DNA from: Tatumella punctata
GTDB taxonomy: Bacteria; Pseudomonadota; Gammaproteobacteria; Enterobacterales; Enterobacteriaceae
Length of the DNA: 64,000 nucleotides
Assembly: GCF_039523735.1 (NCBI RefSeq)
Contig: NZ_BAAAFW010000017.1
Coordinates: 62,001 to 126,000 of the forward strand
Direction: 5' to 3'
The position numbers were made by a program, and so were the translations under genes. Positions 1-8,588 of this stretch are shown here, piece by piece. The notes beneath the pieces are model-generated. The model searched no databases. It saw only the letters and a list, made by a program, of their open reading frames with translations, and was not told where the DNA came from. Within the stretch, counting starts at the first letter, position 1, and each line of letters begins with the position of its first letter.

Positions 1-1440
1 GATCATGGCAACCGAAGCCACAGGCCCCCATGTACCGGCCTGGTATGGCTTAGCCCCATCGCCATCGGCTGCCCAGGCGTTAATGATCGAGTCAACCCAT
101 GTCCAGGCCGCCTCAACTTCATCCCGGCGGACAAACAGTGCCTGAATACCGCGCATCGTTTCCAGCAGCAGTCGTTCGTAGGCATCCGCCAGATGAGACT
201 CATTAAACGTTTCAGAGAAACTGAGGTCCAGTTCAGTAGTCTGCAGTTTATGTTTATGATCCAGGCCCGGCACTTTGTTCAGAATTTCAATTGCCACCCC
301 TTCATCCGGTTGCAGACGAATAGTCAGCTTATTCTGTGGTAACTCAGAGTAGGAATCTTTAAACAGGTTTAGCTCAGGGTTCTTAAAGTAAACCACAACT
401 TCTGAACATTTCGACGGTAAGCGTTTACCGGTTCTCAGATAGAAAGGTACGCCAGCCCAGCGCCAGTTATCGATATCCACACGGATAGAGACAAAAGTTT
501 CGGTAGTGCTGGTTTTATTCGCCCCTTCCTCTTCCAGATAACCCGGTACTTTTTTGCCCTGAACAAAGCCGGCGGTATACTGCCCGCGGACCGTTTTGTC
601 ACGGACATTGGTCTGGTCAATACGGCGTAATGAACGCAGAACTTTGACTTTCTCGTCACGAATACTGTCGGCGCTTAAATCTGACGGCGGGGACATCGCA
701 ATCATCGTCAGGATCTGCAGCAGGTGGTTCTGGATCATATCGCGCATCTGACCGGCTTTATCAAAATAGCCCCAGCGCCCTTCAATACCGACTTCTTCAG
801 CCACGGTAATCTGCACGTGGTCGATGGTACGGTTATCCCAGTTATTCACGAAAATGGAGTTAGCAAAGCGCAATGCCAGCAGATTAAGGACCGTTTCTTT
901 CCCCAGATAATGGTCAATACGGAATACCTGGCTTTCGTCAAAGTACTCACCGACACTGTCATTAATCTCACGGGATGTTTCCAGAGAAGTACCTAACGGT
1001 TTCTCCATAACCACCCGCGCAGGTTTAGCGTTCAGCCTGGCCTGCCCCAGCCCTTTACAGATAGCACCGAATGTATTCGGGGGCATGGCGAAATAGTTAA
1101 TGGTGGTCCGCTTTTTCTGGTCGAGCATTTTGCCCAGACGGCTGAAGCTGCCGCTGTCGTTTACATCCAGATTACAAAAATCGAGGCGGCTGCTGAGTTT
1201 TTCCCACAGCGCTTCATCGATTTTCTCTTTCATAAAGGTTTCGAGGGCTTCACGAACAACCTTGGTATAGGCTGCTTTATCCCATTCCGCCCGTCCGACA
1301 CCAATAATGCGGGACTCTTCATGGATCTGTCCGGCCTTTTCCAGTTGATACAGGGAAGGCAACAATTTGCGGCGGGCGAGATCGCCTTTGGCACCGAAAA
1401 TGACCAGATCACATGCCTGGGCCTGATGGGTTACCGACAT
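1..1440 (-). CDS. zwf: Glucose-6-phosphate 1-dehydrogenase, C-terminus cut by window edge
   Basis: Oxidises glucose 6-phosphate to 6-phosphogluconolactone with NADP+, the first step of the oxidative pentose phosphate pathway, in the cytoplasm. The reading frame is open from the ATG at 1440 to the window edge (480 codons); the enterobacterial enzyme is about 491 residues, so about 11 are missing. Visible are the N-terminal nucleotide-binding segment VIFGAKGDLARRKL and the active-site RIDHYLGKE motif with its catalytic His. GAGGAGAA lies just upstream of the ATG as ribosome binding site. In E. coli the divergent neighbour is hexR; here none is present before pykA. Confidence 0.97.
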   Translation of the reverse strand, partial: MSVTHQAQACDLVIFGAKGDLARRKLLPSLYQLEKAGQIHEESRIIGVGRAEWDKAAYTKVVREALETFMKEKIDEALWEKLSSRLDFCNLDVNDSGSFSRLGKMLDQKKRTTINYFAMPPNTFGAICKGLGQARLNAKPARVVMEKPLGTSLETSREINDSVGEYFDESQVFRIDHYLGKETVLNLLALRFANSIFVNNWDNRTIDHVQITVAEEVGIEGRWGYFDKAGQMRDMIQNHLLQILTMIAMSPPSDLSADSIRDEKVKVLRSLRRIDQTNVRDKTVRGQYTAGFVQGKKVPGYLEEEGANKTSTTETFVSIRVDIDNWRWAGVPFYLRTGKRLPSKCSEVVVYFKNPELNLFKDSYSELPQNKLTIRLQPDEGVAIEILNKVPGLDHKHKLQTTELDLSFSETFNESHLADAYERLLLETMRGIQALFVRRDEVEAAWTWVDSIINAWAADGDGAKPYQAGTWGPVASVAMI

Positions 1441-2000
1441 TTTATTCTCCTCGTTGCAGAATTACCGCCACTGTCTGCTGACATTGTCGGACTCTTTCAT
1501 TATTCAATTACGTTACACTGTACTTCTTTCATATCACCAGGTAAATACGCGCTTAATCCCTGATGTTTCAATGTGTTCTGTGATTAAGGCCGTTAAATGG
1601 CCCGGGCTGGCCGGATGTCAGTCATATTATTTATAGTACAACCACCAGCACTGCTAATCCGTAAGCCTGATAGTAACATTATCAGACGGTTTTTACTGTC
1701 CCGCAACGCGGGTTATCACCTCTGGAAATAATAGCCGCTGGCTTTCGTCCGCAGACCGGTTAGCCCGTCCGCCGGCAGTATGCGGGGCTGCATGACAGAA
1801 AAAATTAATTCACTATAAGTTGTACCGTATCAAAGACCGGCTAATCAAATAGCGTTGAGATAATAACAGCTCACACACCGCTTGCTTTAACAAAATGACA
1901 ACAGTTTAGCTCGAAACGAATAACCCGAATCAGCTAGAATACCGGCGAATATCCTGCTGCGGAACATCACTCCGCAGCTTTTTTGTTAACGGAGTCCTTC
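1441..2000. other. Intergenic zwf-pykA region, no hexR
   Basis: 560 bases without a credible gene. It must carry the divergent zwf and pykA promoters. A small hairpin (CCCGC-aac-GCGGG, 1700-1712) and a strong terminator-like hairpin just before pykA are visible. In E. coli and relatives the RpiR-family regulator gene hexR sits here; no RpiR-like reading frame is seen on either strand, and I could not find a clear HexR palindrome upstream of zwf. Confidence 0.8.
1956..1984 (+). terminator. Terminator-like hairpin in the pykA leader
   Basis: A perfect 8-bp stem (GCTGCGGA 1956-1963, TCCGCAGC 1971-1978) with a 7-nt loop is followed by six T residues (1979-1984). It ends only 16 bases before the pykA ATG and just ahead of its GGAG ribosome binding site (1991-1994). 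It is either an attenuator in the pykA leader or the relic terminator of a lost upstream gene such as hexR. Confidence 0.75.
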
Positions 2001-3443
2001 ATGTCAAGACGTCTCAGAAGAACCAAAATTGTTACCACCCTGGGCCCGGCGACCGATCGCGATAATAATCTCGAAAAAATTATTGCTGCCGGCGCCAATG
2101 TGGTTCGCCTTAATTTCTCCCACGGCAGCGCAGAAGACCATCAGGCCAGGGCGGTGAAAGTCAGGGAGATTGCGCAAAAGCTGGGGCGTCATGTAGCCAT
2201 CCTTGGCGATTTACAAGGCCCGAAAATCAGGGTGTCGACCTTCAAAGAAGGAAAGGTCTTTCTGAATACAGGCGATGCTTTCCTGCTGGATGCCAGCCTG
2301 GAAAAAGGTGAAGGCGATAAGGATAAAGTCGGTATCGATTACAAAGGATTGCCCCGTGATGTTGTTCCCGGTGACATCCTGTTACTGGATGACGGGCGGG
2401 TACAATTAAAAGTGCTGCGGATTAACGAATATCAGGTATTTACCGAAGTCACTGTCGGTGGCCCCCTGTCGAATAACAAAGGCATTAACAAACTGGGCGG
2501 TGGTTTATCGGCGGCGGCCTTAACAGAAAAAGATAAAGCAGATATCCGCACGGCAGCCAGTATCGGTGTCGACTATCTGGCAGTCTCTTTTCCCCGTGTC
2601 GGTGCTGATCTGCATTACGCCCGTAAACTGGCGCAGGACGCTGGCTGTAATGCACAGATAGTCGCCAAGGTGGAACGTGCCGAAGCTGTCGCTTCCGAAG
2701 CAGCAATGGACGACATTATCCTTGCCTGTGATGCGGTGATGGTCGCACGGGGCGATTTAGGGGTTGAAATTGGTGACCCTGAACTGGTCGGTATCCAGAA
2801 AACGCTGATCCGCAGGGCACGTCGCCTTAATCGTACGGTGATCACTGCAACCCAGATGATGGAATCAATGATTACTAACCCGATGCCGACCCGCGCAGAA
2901 GTTATGGACGTTGCTAACGCGGTGCTGGATGGGACCGATGCGGTCATGCTGTCTGCGGAAACCGCCGCCGGACAATATCCTGCTGAAACCGTCAGCGCGA
3001 TGGCCAGAGTGTGCCTTGGCGCTGAGAAAATTTCGGGGGCTGAGGCTTCGGAACCGCGCCCTGATATGCAGTTTGATAATATCGAAGAAGCGATCGCTAT
3101 GTCGGCAATGTATGCAGCGAACCGGTTGCAGGGTGTCACTGCCATAATCGCCATGACTGAGTCTGGCCGGACAGCATTAATGACATCAAGGATCACATCC
3201 GGATTGCCGATTTTCGCCATGTCCCGCCATCCTAAAACACTCAGCCTAACGGCCCTGTACCGCGGCGTGACGCCGGTGGCGTTTAAGAGTTACACGGACG
3301 GTGTGGCTGCAGCTCATGATGCCGTCACCCTGTTGCGTGACCAGGGGTACCTGATGTCCGGAGACCTGGTAGTGGTGACTCAGGGCGATATTATGGGGGC
3401 CAGCGGAACAACGAATACCAGCCGTGTATTGCGGGTGGAATAG
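2001..3443 (+). CDS. pykA: Pyruvate kinase II
   Basis: Converts phosphoenolpyruvate and ADP to pyruvate and ATP, the last step of glycolysis. 480 residues, the same length as E. coli PykA. The start is the ATG at 2001 (MSRRLRRTK...), preceded by GGAG at 1991; an upstream in-frame TTG at 1983 lies inside the terminator-like hairpin and is unlikely. The pyruvate kinase signature IVAKVERAEAV with its catalytic Lys and the metal/PEP region VARGDLGVE are present, followed by the C-terminal allosteric domain. It is convergent with lpxM, with a 10-bp hairpin between them. Confidence 0.97.
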   Translation: MSRRLRRTKIVTTLGPATDRDNNLEKIIAAGANVVRLNFSHGSAEDHQARAVKVREIAQKLGRHVAILGDLQGPKIRVSTFKEGKVFLNTGDAFLLDASLEKGEGDKDKVGIDYKGLPRDVVPGDILLLDDGRVQLKVLRINEYQVFTEVTVGGPLSNNKGINKLGGGLSAAALTEKDKADIRTAASIGVDYLAVSFPRVGADLHYARKLAQDAGCNAQIVAKVERAEAVASEAAMDDIILACDAVMVARGDLGVEIGDPELVGIQKTLIRRARRLNRTVITATQMMESMITNPMPTRAEVMDVANAVLDGTDAVMLSAETAAGQYPAETVSAMARVCLGAEKISGAEASEPRPDMQFDNIEEAIAMSAMYAANRLQGVTAIIAMTESGRTALMTSRITSGLPIFAMSRHPKTLSLTALYRGVTPVAFKSYTDGVAAAHDAVTLLRDQGYLMSGDLVVVTQGDIMGASGTTNTSRVLRVE

Positions 3444-3451
3444 ATAACGGA

Positions 3452-3482
3452 GGTTCCACGGCAGATCACCGCCCGTGGAACC
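3452..3482. terminator. Hairpin between convergent pykA and lpxM
   Basis: A perfect 10-bp inverted repeat, GGTTCCACGG (3452-3461) and CCGTGGAACC (3473-3482), starts 8 bases after the pykA stop. There is no T tract, so termination is inferred from position and stem strength only. Confidence 0.5.
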
Positions 3483-3507
3483 CGCCCATCGTTATTGTAC
3501 TGGCAGC

Positions 3508-4470
3508 TCAGAGATCTTTACGCGCATATGGCTCCGTATCTCCTTCACGGCGGGTTTTTAATAATTTCAGTATCCAGGTGTACTGCTCGGGGTGAGGCCG
3601 GACAAAAACTTCCACTTCTTCATTCATTCGTCTGGCCAGCGTTTTATCATCGGCCTGTTCCAAATCTGCCATCGGCGGACGCACATAAATATCCAGCTGA
3701 TGTGTTTTACCATTATACACCGGAAACAGGGGAACCACCTTCGCGCGACAGACTTTCATCAGACGGCCAATCGCCGGTAATGTCGCTTTATAGGTAGCGA
3801 AAAAGTCCACGAACTCACTGTGTTCCGCACCATGATCCTGGTCGGGTAAATAATATCCCCAGTAGCCCTGACGAACCGAACTGATAAACGGTTTGATTCC
3901 GTCATTGCGGGCATGCATCCGCCCGCCGTACACACGCCGCAGACGGTTCCAGAGATAATCCATCAGCGGGTTCTTCTGGTTATGGAACATTGCCGCCATT
4001 TTCTGCCCTTCTGAAGCCAGCAACATCGCCGGGATATCAACTCCCCAGCCATGAGGAACCAGAAAAATCACATTCTGTTGCTGATCCTGAAGTTGCCGGA
4101 TAATCTCACGCCCGTGCCATACCACCCGCTGACTGACCGCCTGTGGTTTTCTGATCGCCAGCTCCGCCATCATCACCATTGCCCGGGGTGCCGTGGCAAA
4201 CATATTATCGATAATTTGTTCCCGCGCCTGCTCCGATAACTCAGGCAGACAGTAATATAAATTTATCCGCGCACGGCGACGGGCACTTTTTGCCAGCCGC
4301 CCGACCCGGGTACCGAGCGCCCCCAGTAACGGATCACGGACAGATACCGGTAGCAGTGCCATCACGGCCATCGCGCCGATAGCAATCCAGTCACCCCAGT
4401 ATTTTGGTTTCAGGAATGACATCTTAAACTGCGGAATAAACTCAATATTGTTCTTTCTTTCACTCTTCAT
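3508..4470 (-). CDS. lpxM: Lipid A biosynthesis myristoyltransferase (MsbB)
   Basis: Adds the secondary myristoyl chain to the lipid A precursor at the inner membrane. The chosen start, Met at 4470 (MKSERKNNIE...), aligns with the E. coli N-terminus and gives 320 residues against 323; the open frame extends 16 codons further up without support. The late acyltransferase motif HX4D is at His140-Asp145 (HGWGVD), and a hydrophobic segment near residues 28-42 anchors the protein. It lies between pykA (convergent) and mepM (upstream, same strand) but a strong terminator separates it from mepM, so it likely has its own promoter. Confidence 0.95.
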   Translation of the reverse strand: MKSERKNNIEFIPQFKMSFLKPKYWGDWIAIGAMAVMALLPVSVRDPLLGALGTRVGRLAKSARRRARINLYYCLPELSEQAREQIIDNMFATAPRAMVMMAELAIRKPQAVSQRVVWHGREIIRQLQDQQQNVIFLVPHGWGVDIPAMLLASEGQKMAAMFHNQKNPLMDYLWNRLRRVYGGRMHARNDGIKPFISSVRQGYWGYYLPDQDHGAEHSEFVDFFATYKATLPAIGRLMKVCRAKVVPLFPVYNGKTHQLDIYVRPPMADLEQADDKTLARRMNEEVEVFVRPHPEQYTWILKLLKTRREGDTEPYARKDL

Positions 4471-4544
4471 GCACTGGCCTCTGTAAGTCGCGCGATCATG
4501 ATAGTGCTGAAGTGACAATTTGCAATCTTCATCTGCATAAATAC

Positions 4545-4575
4545 AAAAAGCCGGGCAAAAACTGCCCGGCTTTTT
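4545..4575 (-). terminator. Rho-independent terminator after mepM
   Basis: A 13-bp inverted repeat, 4545-4557 and 4563-4575, with core GCCGGGCA/TGCCCGGC, a 5-nt loop and A5/T5 arms. On the minus strand it stops the znuA-mepM transcript; its symmetry makes it possibly bidirectional. Confidence 0.9.
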
Positions 4576-4597
4576 ATAAAGAAAGAAGGAGTGCTGG

Positions 4598-5926
4598 CTA
4601 AAAAGTCAGCTGAGGTACCCAGCCTTTGACACTGGCCAGATACTCCTTACGGGCTTGGCCGTTCAGTCCTTCCATCCTCGGCATTTGTGCCGTCAGCGGG
4701 TTGACGGCCTGGTTGTTTATCCAGATTTCAAAATGCAAATGCGGTCCGGTTGAACGTCCTGTGTTCCCGGACAGGGCAATACGGTCACCGCGTTTCACTT
4801 TCTGACCTGGTTTCACCAGCAAACGGCTCAGGTGCATATAACGGGTCATATACTGGCGGCCATGACGCAAAGCCACGTAATTCCCGGCTGCCCCGCCATT
4901 TTTCGATACCACCACTTCACCGTCACCGACAGCCAGTACCGGGGTACCTATCGGTAAGGCGAAATCGACACCGCGGTGTGGGGCAATACGTCCGGTCACC
5001 GGATTTAAGCGCCGCGGGTTAAAGTTAGAAGAAACCCGGAACTGTTTCACCGTCGGGAAACGCAGGAAACCACGTGACAACCCGGAACCACTTCGGTCAT
5101 AAAACTTACCGTCATCGGCGCGGAAAGCATAATAGTCTTTACCTGCCGAACGCAGGCGTACCGCCAGTAACTGGCTTTGCATTGACTTACCGTCCAGATT
5201 TTCACGGGACATCAGTACACTGAATTTATCTCCGGCACGCAGTTTGCGAAAATCCATCTGCCATTGCAGTGCTTTAATCACCGCACTGGCCTCGGACCCG
5301 GTCAGGCCCGCTTTCTGTGCACTGGCTGAGAAACTGCCCTGCACTGATCCGCGGAGAACCGTATCTTTCCATTCCCCCTGCTGGACAGTCGGGGTCATGG
5401 TAAAGCCGCCCTGTGCCGTGCGTTGATAATTACGGGTCTCACGGCGTGAAATTTCCCAGCTCAGGGATTGCAACTCACCGTCCCCGTTCAGTGTCCAGCT
5501 CAGCGTCTGGCCAATATTCAGCCCGCGCAGAGCTTTATCACTGTCTACCAGCCCATTGATATCGGAGAGATCGATACCGTACTGGTTAAGGATACTGCTG
5601 AAAGTGTCCCCTGAGGATACGGTATATTCCCGGCCAACCGGAGTATCATTATCGGCAGCGTCATCTGACGGAATATCTTCTTCATCCGGGGCTGAAGTAG
5701 TACTCTGATCTATAGGTTCACTGGCCGCAGGCAACATATTCCGCAGTTGTGCAGTGTCGGTTTCTATATTTCTGACTATCGATTCTGAAGCATCACCATG
5801 ATGGTAAAACGGTGGCCGCCAGACAGCGGCAGCCAGCGTAATAACCGTCAGCGACCCCAGAAAAATGCGGTGGGGGCGCGGCAGGTTGTTAAATGCCAGG
5901 GCGACAGAGCGGGCAATCTGTTGCAC
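4598..5926 (-). CDS. mepM: Murein DD-endopeptidase MepM (M23 family)
   Basis: Cuts D-Ala-mDAP cross-links so that new peptidoglycan can be inserted; acts in the periplasm, anchored by its N-terminal membrane segment (about residues 18-36). 442 residues against 440 in E. coli, with a near-identical first 20 residues. A LysM-like segment (SSGDTFSSILNQYG) lies near residues 100-130, and the C-terminal M23 zinc peptidase domain carries HRGVD and HLHFE with the metal-binding His and Asp. Only 14 bases separate it from znuA upstream, so the two are probably cotranscribed. Confidence 0.96.
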   Translation of the reverse strand: MQQIARSVALAFNNLPRPHRIFLGSLTVITLAAAVWRPPFYHHGDASESIVRNIETDTAQLRNMLPAASEPIDQSTTSAPDEEDIPSDDAADNDTPVGREYTVSSGDTFSSILNQYGIDLSDINGLVDSDKALRGLNIGQTLSWTLNGDGELQSLSWEISRRETRNYQRTAQGGFTMTPTVQQGEWKDTVLRGSVQGSFSASAQKAGLTGSEASAVIKALQWQMDFRKLRAGDKFSVLMSRENLDGKSMQSQLLAVRLRSAGKDYYAFRADDGKFYDRSGSGLSRGFLRFPTVKQFRVSSNFNPRRLNPVTGRIAPHRGVDFALPIGTPVLAVGDGEVVVSKNGGAAGNYVALRHGRQYMTRYMHLSRLLVKPGQKVKRGDRIALSGNTGRSTGPHLHFEIWINNQAVNPLTAQMPRMEGLNGQARKEYLASVKGWVPQLTF

Positions 5927-5940
5927 TTAATTTTTCCTTT

Positions 5941-6909
5941 TTATGCTCCTTTCAGACAGCTCGCATACTGGCCGGATAACTGTGAAAGAAACGTCACATA
6001 GCTATCACGGCTGATACTGATATTCATTCCCAACGGATCAAGAGTACCTTTACGCACTGACGTCCCCCTGGCAACAGCATCGATAACGGCTGGCCTGAAT
6101 TGTGGCTCAGCAAAAACGCAGACTGCTTTTTGCTCAACCAACTGTGTTCTGATTTGGTGTAATCGCTGAGCACCTGGCTGGATTTCCGGATTCACAGTAA
6201 AGTGACCCAGCGGTGACAGACCAAAATATGACTCAAAATAACCGTAAGCATCATGGAAGACAAAGTATCCTTCATGGCTTACCGGGGTCAGTTGGGCACG
6301 TATTTTCTTATCGGTCTGAACCAGCCCGGCTTTAAATGATTCCAGGTTCGCATCCAGTTTGTCTCTGCGGTTTGGCATAAGTTCCAATAATTTATCATGA
6401 ATTGCAATCGCAGAAGCCTCGGCTATCTGCGGTGACAACCAGATATGCATATTATATTCACCATGAGAGTGATGGCTATCAGAGTTCTCCGCAGCTGAGG
6501 CCCCTTCCGGATGGTCATGTTGCTGATGCTCATGGTGATCGTGGTCATCCTCATCACCTTTCATCAGTTGTGAGTGAACCGCTGGCAGGGCAGCCAGTTG
6601 CAGGCTTTTATCTGCCGGCAATGCAGCCAGCTGGCGGGTCATAAATGCCTCCATCTCCGGCCCAACCCATACCACTAAGTCCGCGTTTTTAATACGTTTT
6701 ACGTCTGACGGCCGCAGTGAATATTCATGCTCAGATGCACCGTCCGGCAGCACAACTTCCACCGGCGTTACTCCGTCTGCAATTGCTGCTGCAATAAAAC
6801 CCAGTGGCTTTATCGAGGTAACCACGGCACTCTGCGCAGCCACTGGCAACATTCCGGCGCAGGTTAGCGCCAGCAACGCCGGAAGCCGGCGGAATTTAAA
6901 ATGTAACAT
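5941..6909 (-). CDS. znuA: Zinc ABC transporter, periplasmic binding protein ZnuA
   Basis: Captures Zn2+ in the periplasm and delivers it to ZnuB. 322 residues: a signal peptide of about 28 residues ending AAQSA, then the cluster A-I binding fold with the metal-ligand context GASEHEYSL near the N-terminus. A long His/Asp-rich loop (about residues 117-150, with repeated DHDHHEH-type runs) is typical of zinc-specific members. It is divergent from znuCB across a Zur site and followed by mepM. Confidence 0.96.
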   Translation of the reverse strand: MLHFKFRRLPALLALTCAGMLPVAAQSAVVTSIKPLGFIAAAIADGVTPVEVVLPDGASEHEYSLRPSDVKRIKNADLVVWVGPEMEAFMTRQLAALPADKSLQLAALPAVHSQLMKGDEDDHDHHEHQQHDHPEGASAAENSDSHHSHGEYNMHIWLSPQIAEASAIAIHDKLLELMPNRRDKLDANLESFKAGLVQTDKKIRAQLTPVSHEGYFVFHDAYGYFESYFGLSPLGHFTVNPEIQPGAQRLHQIRTQLVEQKAVCVFAEPQFRPAVIDAVARGTSVRKGTLDPLGMNISISRDSYVTFLSQLSGQYASCLKGA

Positions 6910-6937
6910 TTTAATTCAATCCTTCGTAATACCGTAA

Positions 6938-6962
6938 GAAATTGTGATATTATAACATAATA
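6938..6962. promoter_or_regulatory. Zur operator between znuA and znuCB
   Basis: The core TGTGATATTATAACA (6943-6957), read on the minus strand as TGTTATAATATCACA, agrees with the Zur box known from the E. coli znu promoter region. It sits centrally in the 77-base gap between the divergent znuA and znuC starts, so one Zur dimer pair could close both promoters when zinc is ample. Confidence 0.85.
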
Positions 6963-6986
6963 CTTTTGTTGCAAACTGTAAATTCC

Positions 6987-7739
6987 ATGACTGCATTAGT
7001 CGAGTTAGATAAAGTCTCGGTCGCTTTCGGCCACCGCGACGTATTAAGCAATATCTCCTTCTCCTTGCAACCGGGGCGCATCCTGACGCTGATGGGGCCT
7101 AACGGTGCCGGTAAATCAACCCTGGTACGCCTGGTGCTGGGTCTGCTGACGCCCGGGAAGGGACAAGTCCGGCGCTCGCCGAACCTGCGGATTGGTTACG
7201 TTCCGCAAAAACTGCATATTGACCCTGCCCTGCCACTGACTGTCGGACGCTTTATGCGGTTATCACCACAGGTAAACGCCGGTGATGTTTTACCGGCCCT
7301 TGAACGGGTACAGGCTGGTCACCTGCAGCACTACTCTCTGCAGAAACTGTCCGGGGGAGAAATGCAGCGGGTCTTACTGGCCCGTGCGCTGCTTGGCAGT
7401 CCGCAGTTGCTGGTACTGGACGAACCGACCCAGGGCGTCGATGTGAATGGCCAGGTGGCACTCTACGACCTGATCAATCAATTACGTCATGAAATGAATT
7501 GCGGAGTACTGATGGTGTCCCATGACCTGCACCTGGTGATGGCGAAAACGGATGATGTGCTTTGCCTTAACCACCATATCTGCTGCTCAGGAACACCGGA
7601 AGTTGTTTCACGTCATCCGGAATTTATTGCGATGTTCGGCCAGCGGGGTGCAGAAGAACTGGCTATTTATCGCCACCATCATAATCATCGTCATGATTTA
7701 CAGGGCCGGATTGTGTTACGTAAAGGAAATACTGACTGA
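6987..7739 (+). CDS. znuC: Zinc ABC transporter, ATP-binding protein ZnuC
   Basis: ATPase that powers zinc import with ZnuB. 250 residues from the ATG at 6987 (MTALVELDK), which matches the family start; a TTG seven codons upstream is inside the Zur region. Walker A GPNGAGKST, ABC signature LSGGE and Walker B LLVLDEPT are present, and the C-terminus has the His-rich YRHHHNHRHD stretch seen in E. coli ZnuC. The stop overlaps the znuB start by one base (TGATG), showing translational coupling. Confidence 0.96.
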   Translation: MTALVELDKVSVAFGHRDVLSNISFSLQPGRILTLMGPNGAGKSTLVRLVLGLLTPGKGQVRRSPNLRIGYVPQKLHIDPALPLTVGRFMRLSPQVNAGDVLPALERVQAGHLQHYSLQKLSGGEMQRVLLARALLGSPQLLVLDEPTQGVDVNGQVALYDLINQLRHEMNCGVLMVSHDLHLVMAKTDDVLCLNHHICCSGTPEVVSRHPEFIAMFGQRGAEELAIYRHHHNHRHDLQGRIVLRKGNTD

Positions 7740-8524
7740 TGCTTGAATTACTTTTACCTGGCTGGCTGGGCGGAATGTTACTGACGCTGGCAGCCGGCCC
7801 GCTGGGATCGTTTGTTGTCTGGCGCCGGATGTCTTATTTCGGTGATACCCTCGCCCATGCGTCATTGCTGGGCGTGGCTTTTGGCTTACTGCTGAATATC
7901 AACCCCTATTATGCAGTGATTGCCATTACCCTGCTGCTGGCACTGCTGCTGGTGCTGTTGGAACACCGTCAGCAACTGGCCATTGATACCTTACTGGGCA
8001 TTATGGCTCACAGTTCCCTGTCTCTGGGCCTGGTGGTTGTCAGCCTGATGTCGAATGTCCGTGTCGATTTGATGGCATACCTGTTCGGCGATTTACTGTC
8101 GGTCACGCCTGATGACCTGTGGGTAATTGGCGGAGGTGTGCTGATCGTGGTGGCAACCCTGCTCTGGCAATGGCGTCCGCTGTTATCCATGACTATCAGT
8201 CCGGAACTGGCACAGGTTGAAGGTGTCAATATTGGCCGTTGCCGGGTACTGCTGATGCTAATCACCGCACTGACAATTGGTGTGGCAATGAAATTTGTCG
8301 GGGCGCTGATCATTACTTCTCTGTTGATCATTCCGGCCGCCACCGCACGGCGTTTTGCCAGTTCACCGGAACAAATGGCGGGGCTGGCAGTGCTCTGCGG
8401 TATGCTCGCTGTGACCGGCGGCATGGCATTTTCAGCCGTTTACGACACTCCTGCCGGTCCGTCGGTAGTGCTCGCGGCGGCGGTGTTGTTTATACTCAGC
8501 CTGCTGAAAAAGAACGCAGCATAA
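7739..8524 (+). CDS. znuB: Zinc ABC transporter, permease ZnuB
   Basis: Inner-membrane channel of the ZnuABC importer, 261 residues, with about eight hydrophobic segments of the ABC-3 family throughout its length. It starts with the ATG that overlaps the znuC stop. It is convergent with ruvB; the 64-base gap has only a weak GC-rich inverted repeat and no clear terminator. Confidence 0.95.
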   Translation: MLELLLPGWLGGMLLTLAAGPLGSFVVWRRMSYFGDTLAHASLLGVAFGLLLNINPYYAVIAITLLLALLLVLLEHRQQLAIDTLLGIMAHSSLSLGLVVVSLMSNVRVDLMAYLFGDLLSVTPDDLWVIGGGVLIVVATLLWQWRPLLSMTISPELAQVEGVNIGRCRVLLMLITALTIGVAMKFVGALIITSLLIIPAATARRFASSPEQMAGLAVLCGMLAVTGGMAFSAVYDTPAGPSVVLAAAVLFILSLLKKNAA

Positions 8525-8588
8525 CCCCGGCCGATACGCAGACCGGGAGACAAAGGCCAGTGCCTGTGACCTTGGTATCCCGGTATAA

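Noticed and set aside
1490..1535. HexR operator upstream of zwf
   Set aside because: CAATTACGTTACA resembles half of the palindrome but the other half is missing.
2615..3220. 201-codon ORF antisense to pykA
   Set aside because: Mirror frame of a conserved gene; no ribosome binding site and low-complexity Ser/Ala/Ile composition typical of shadow frames.
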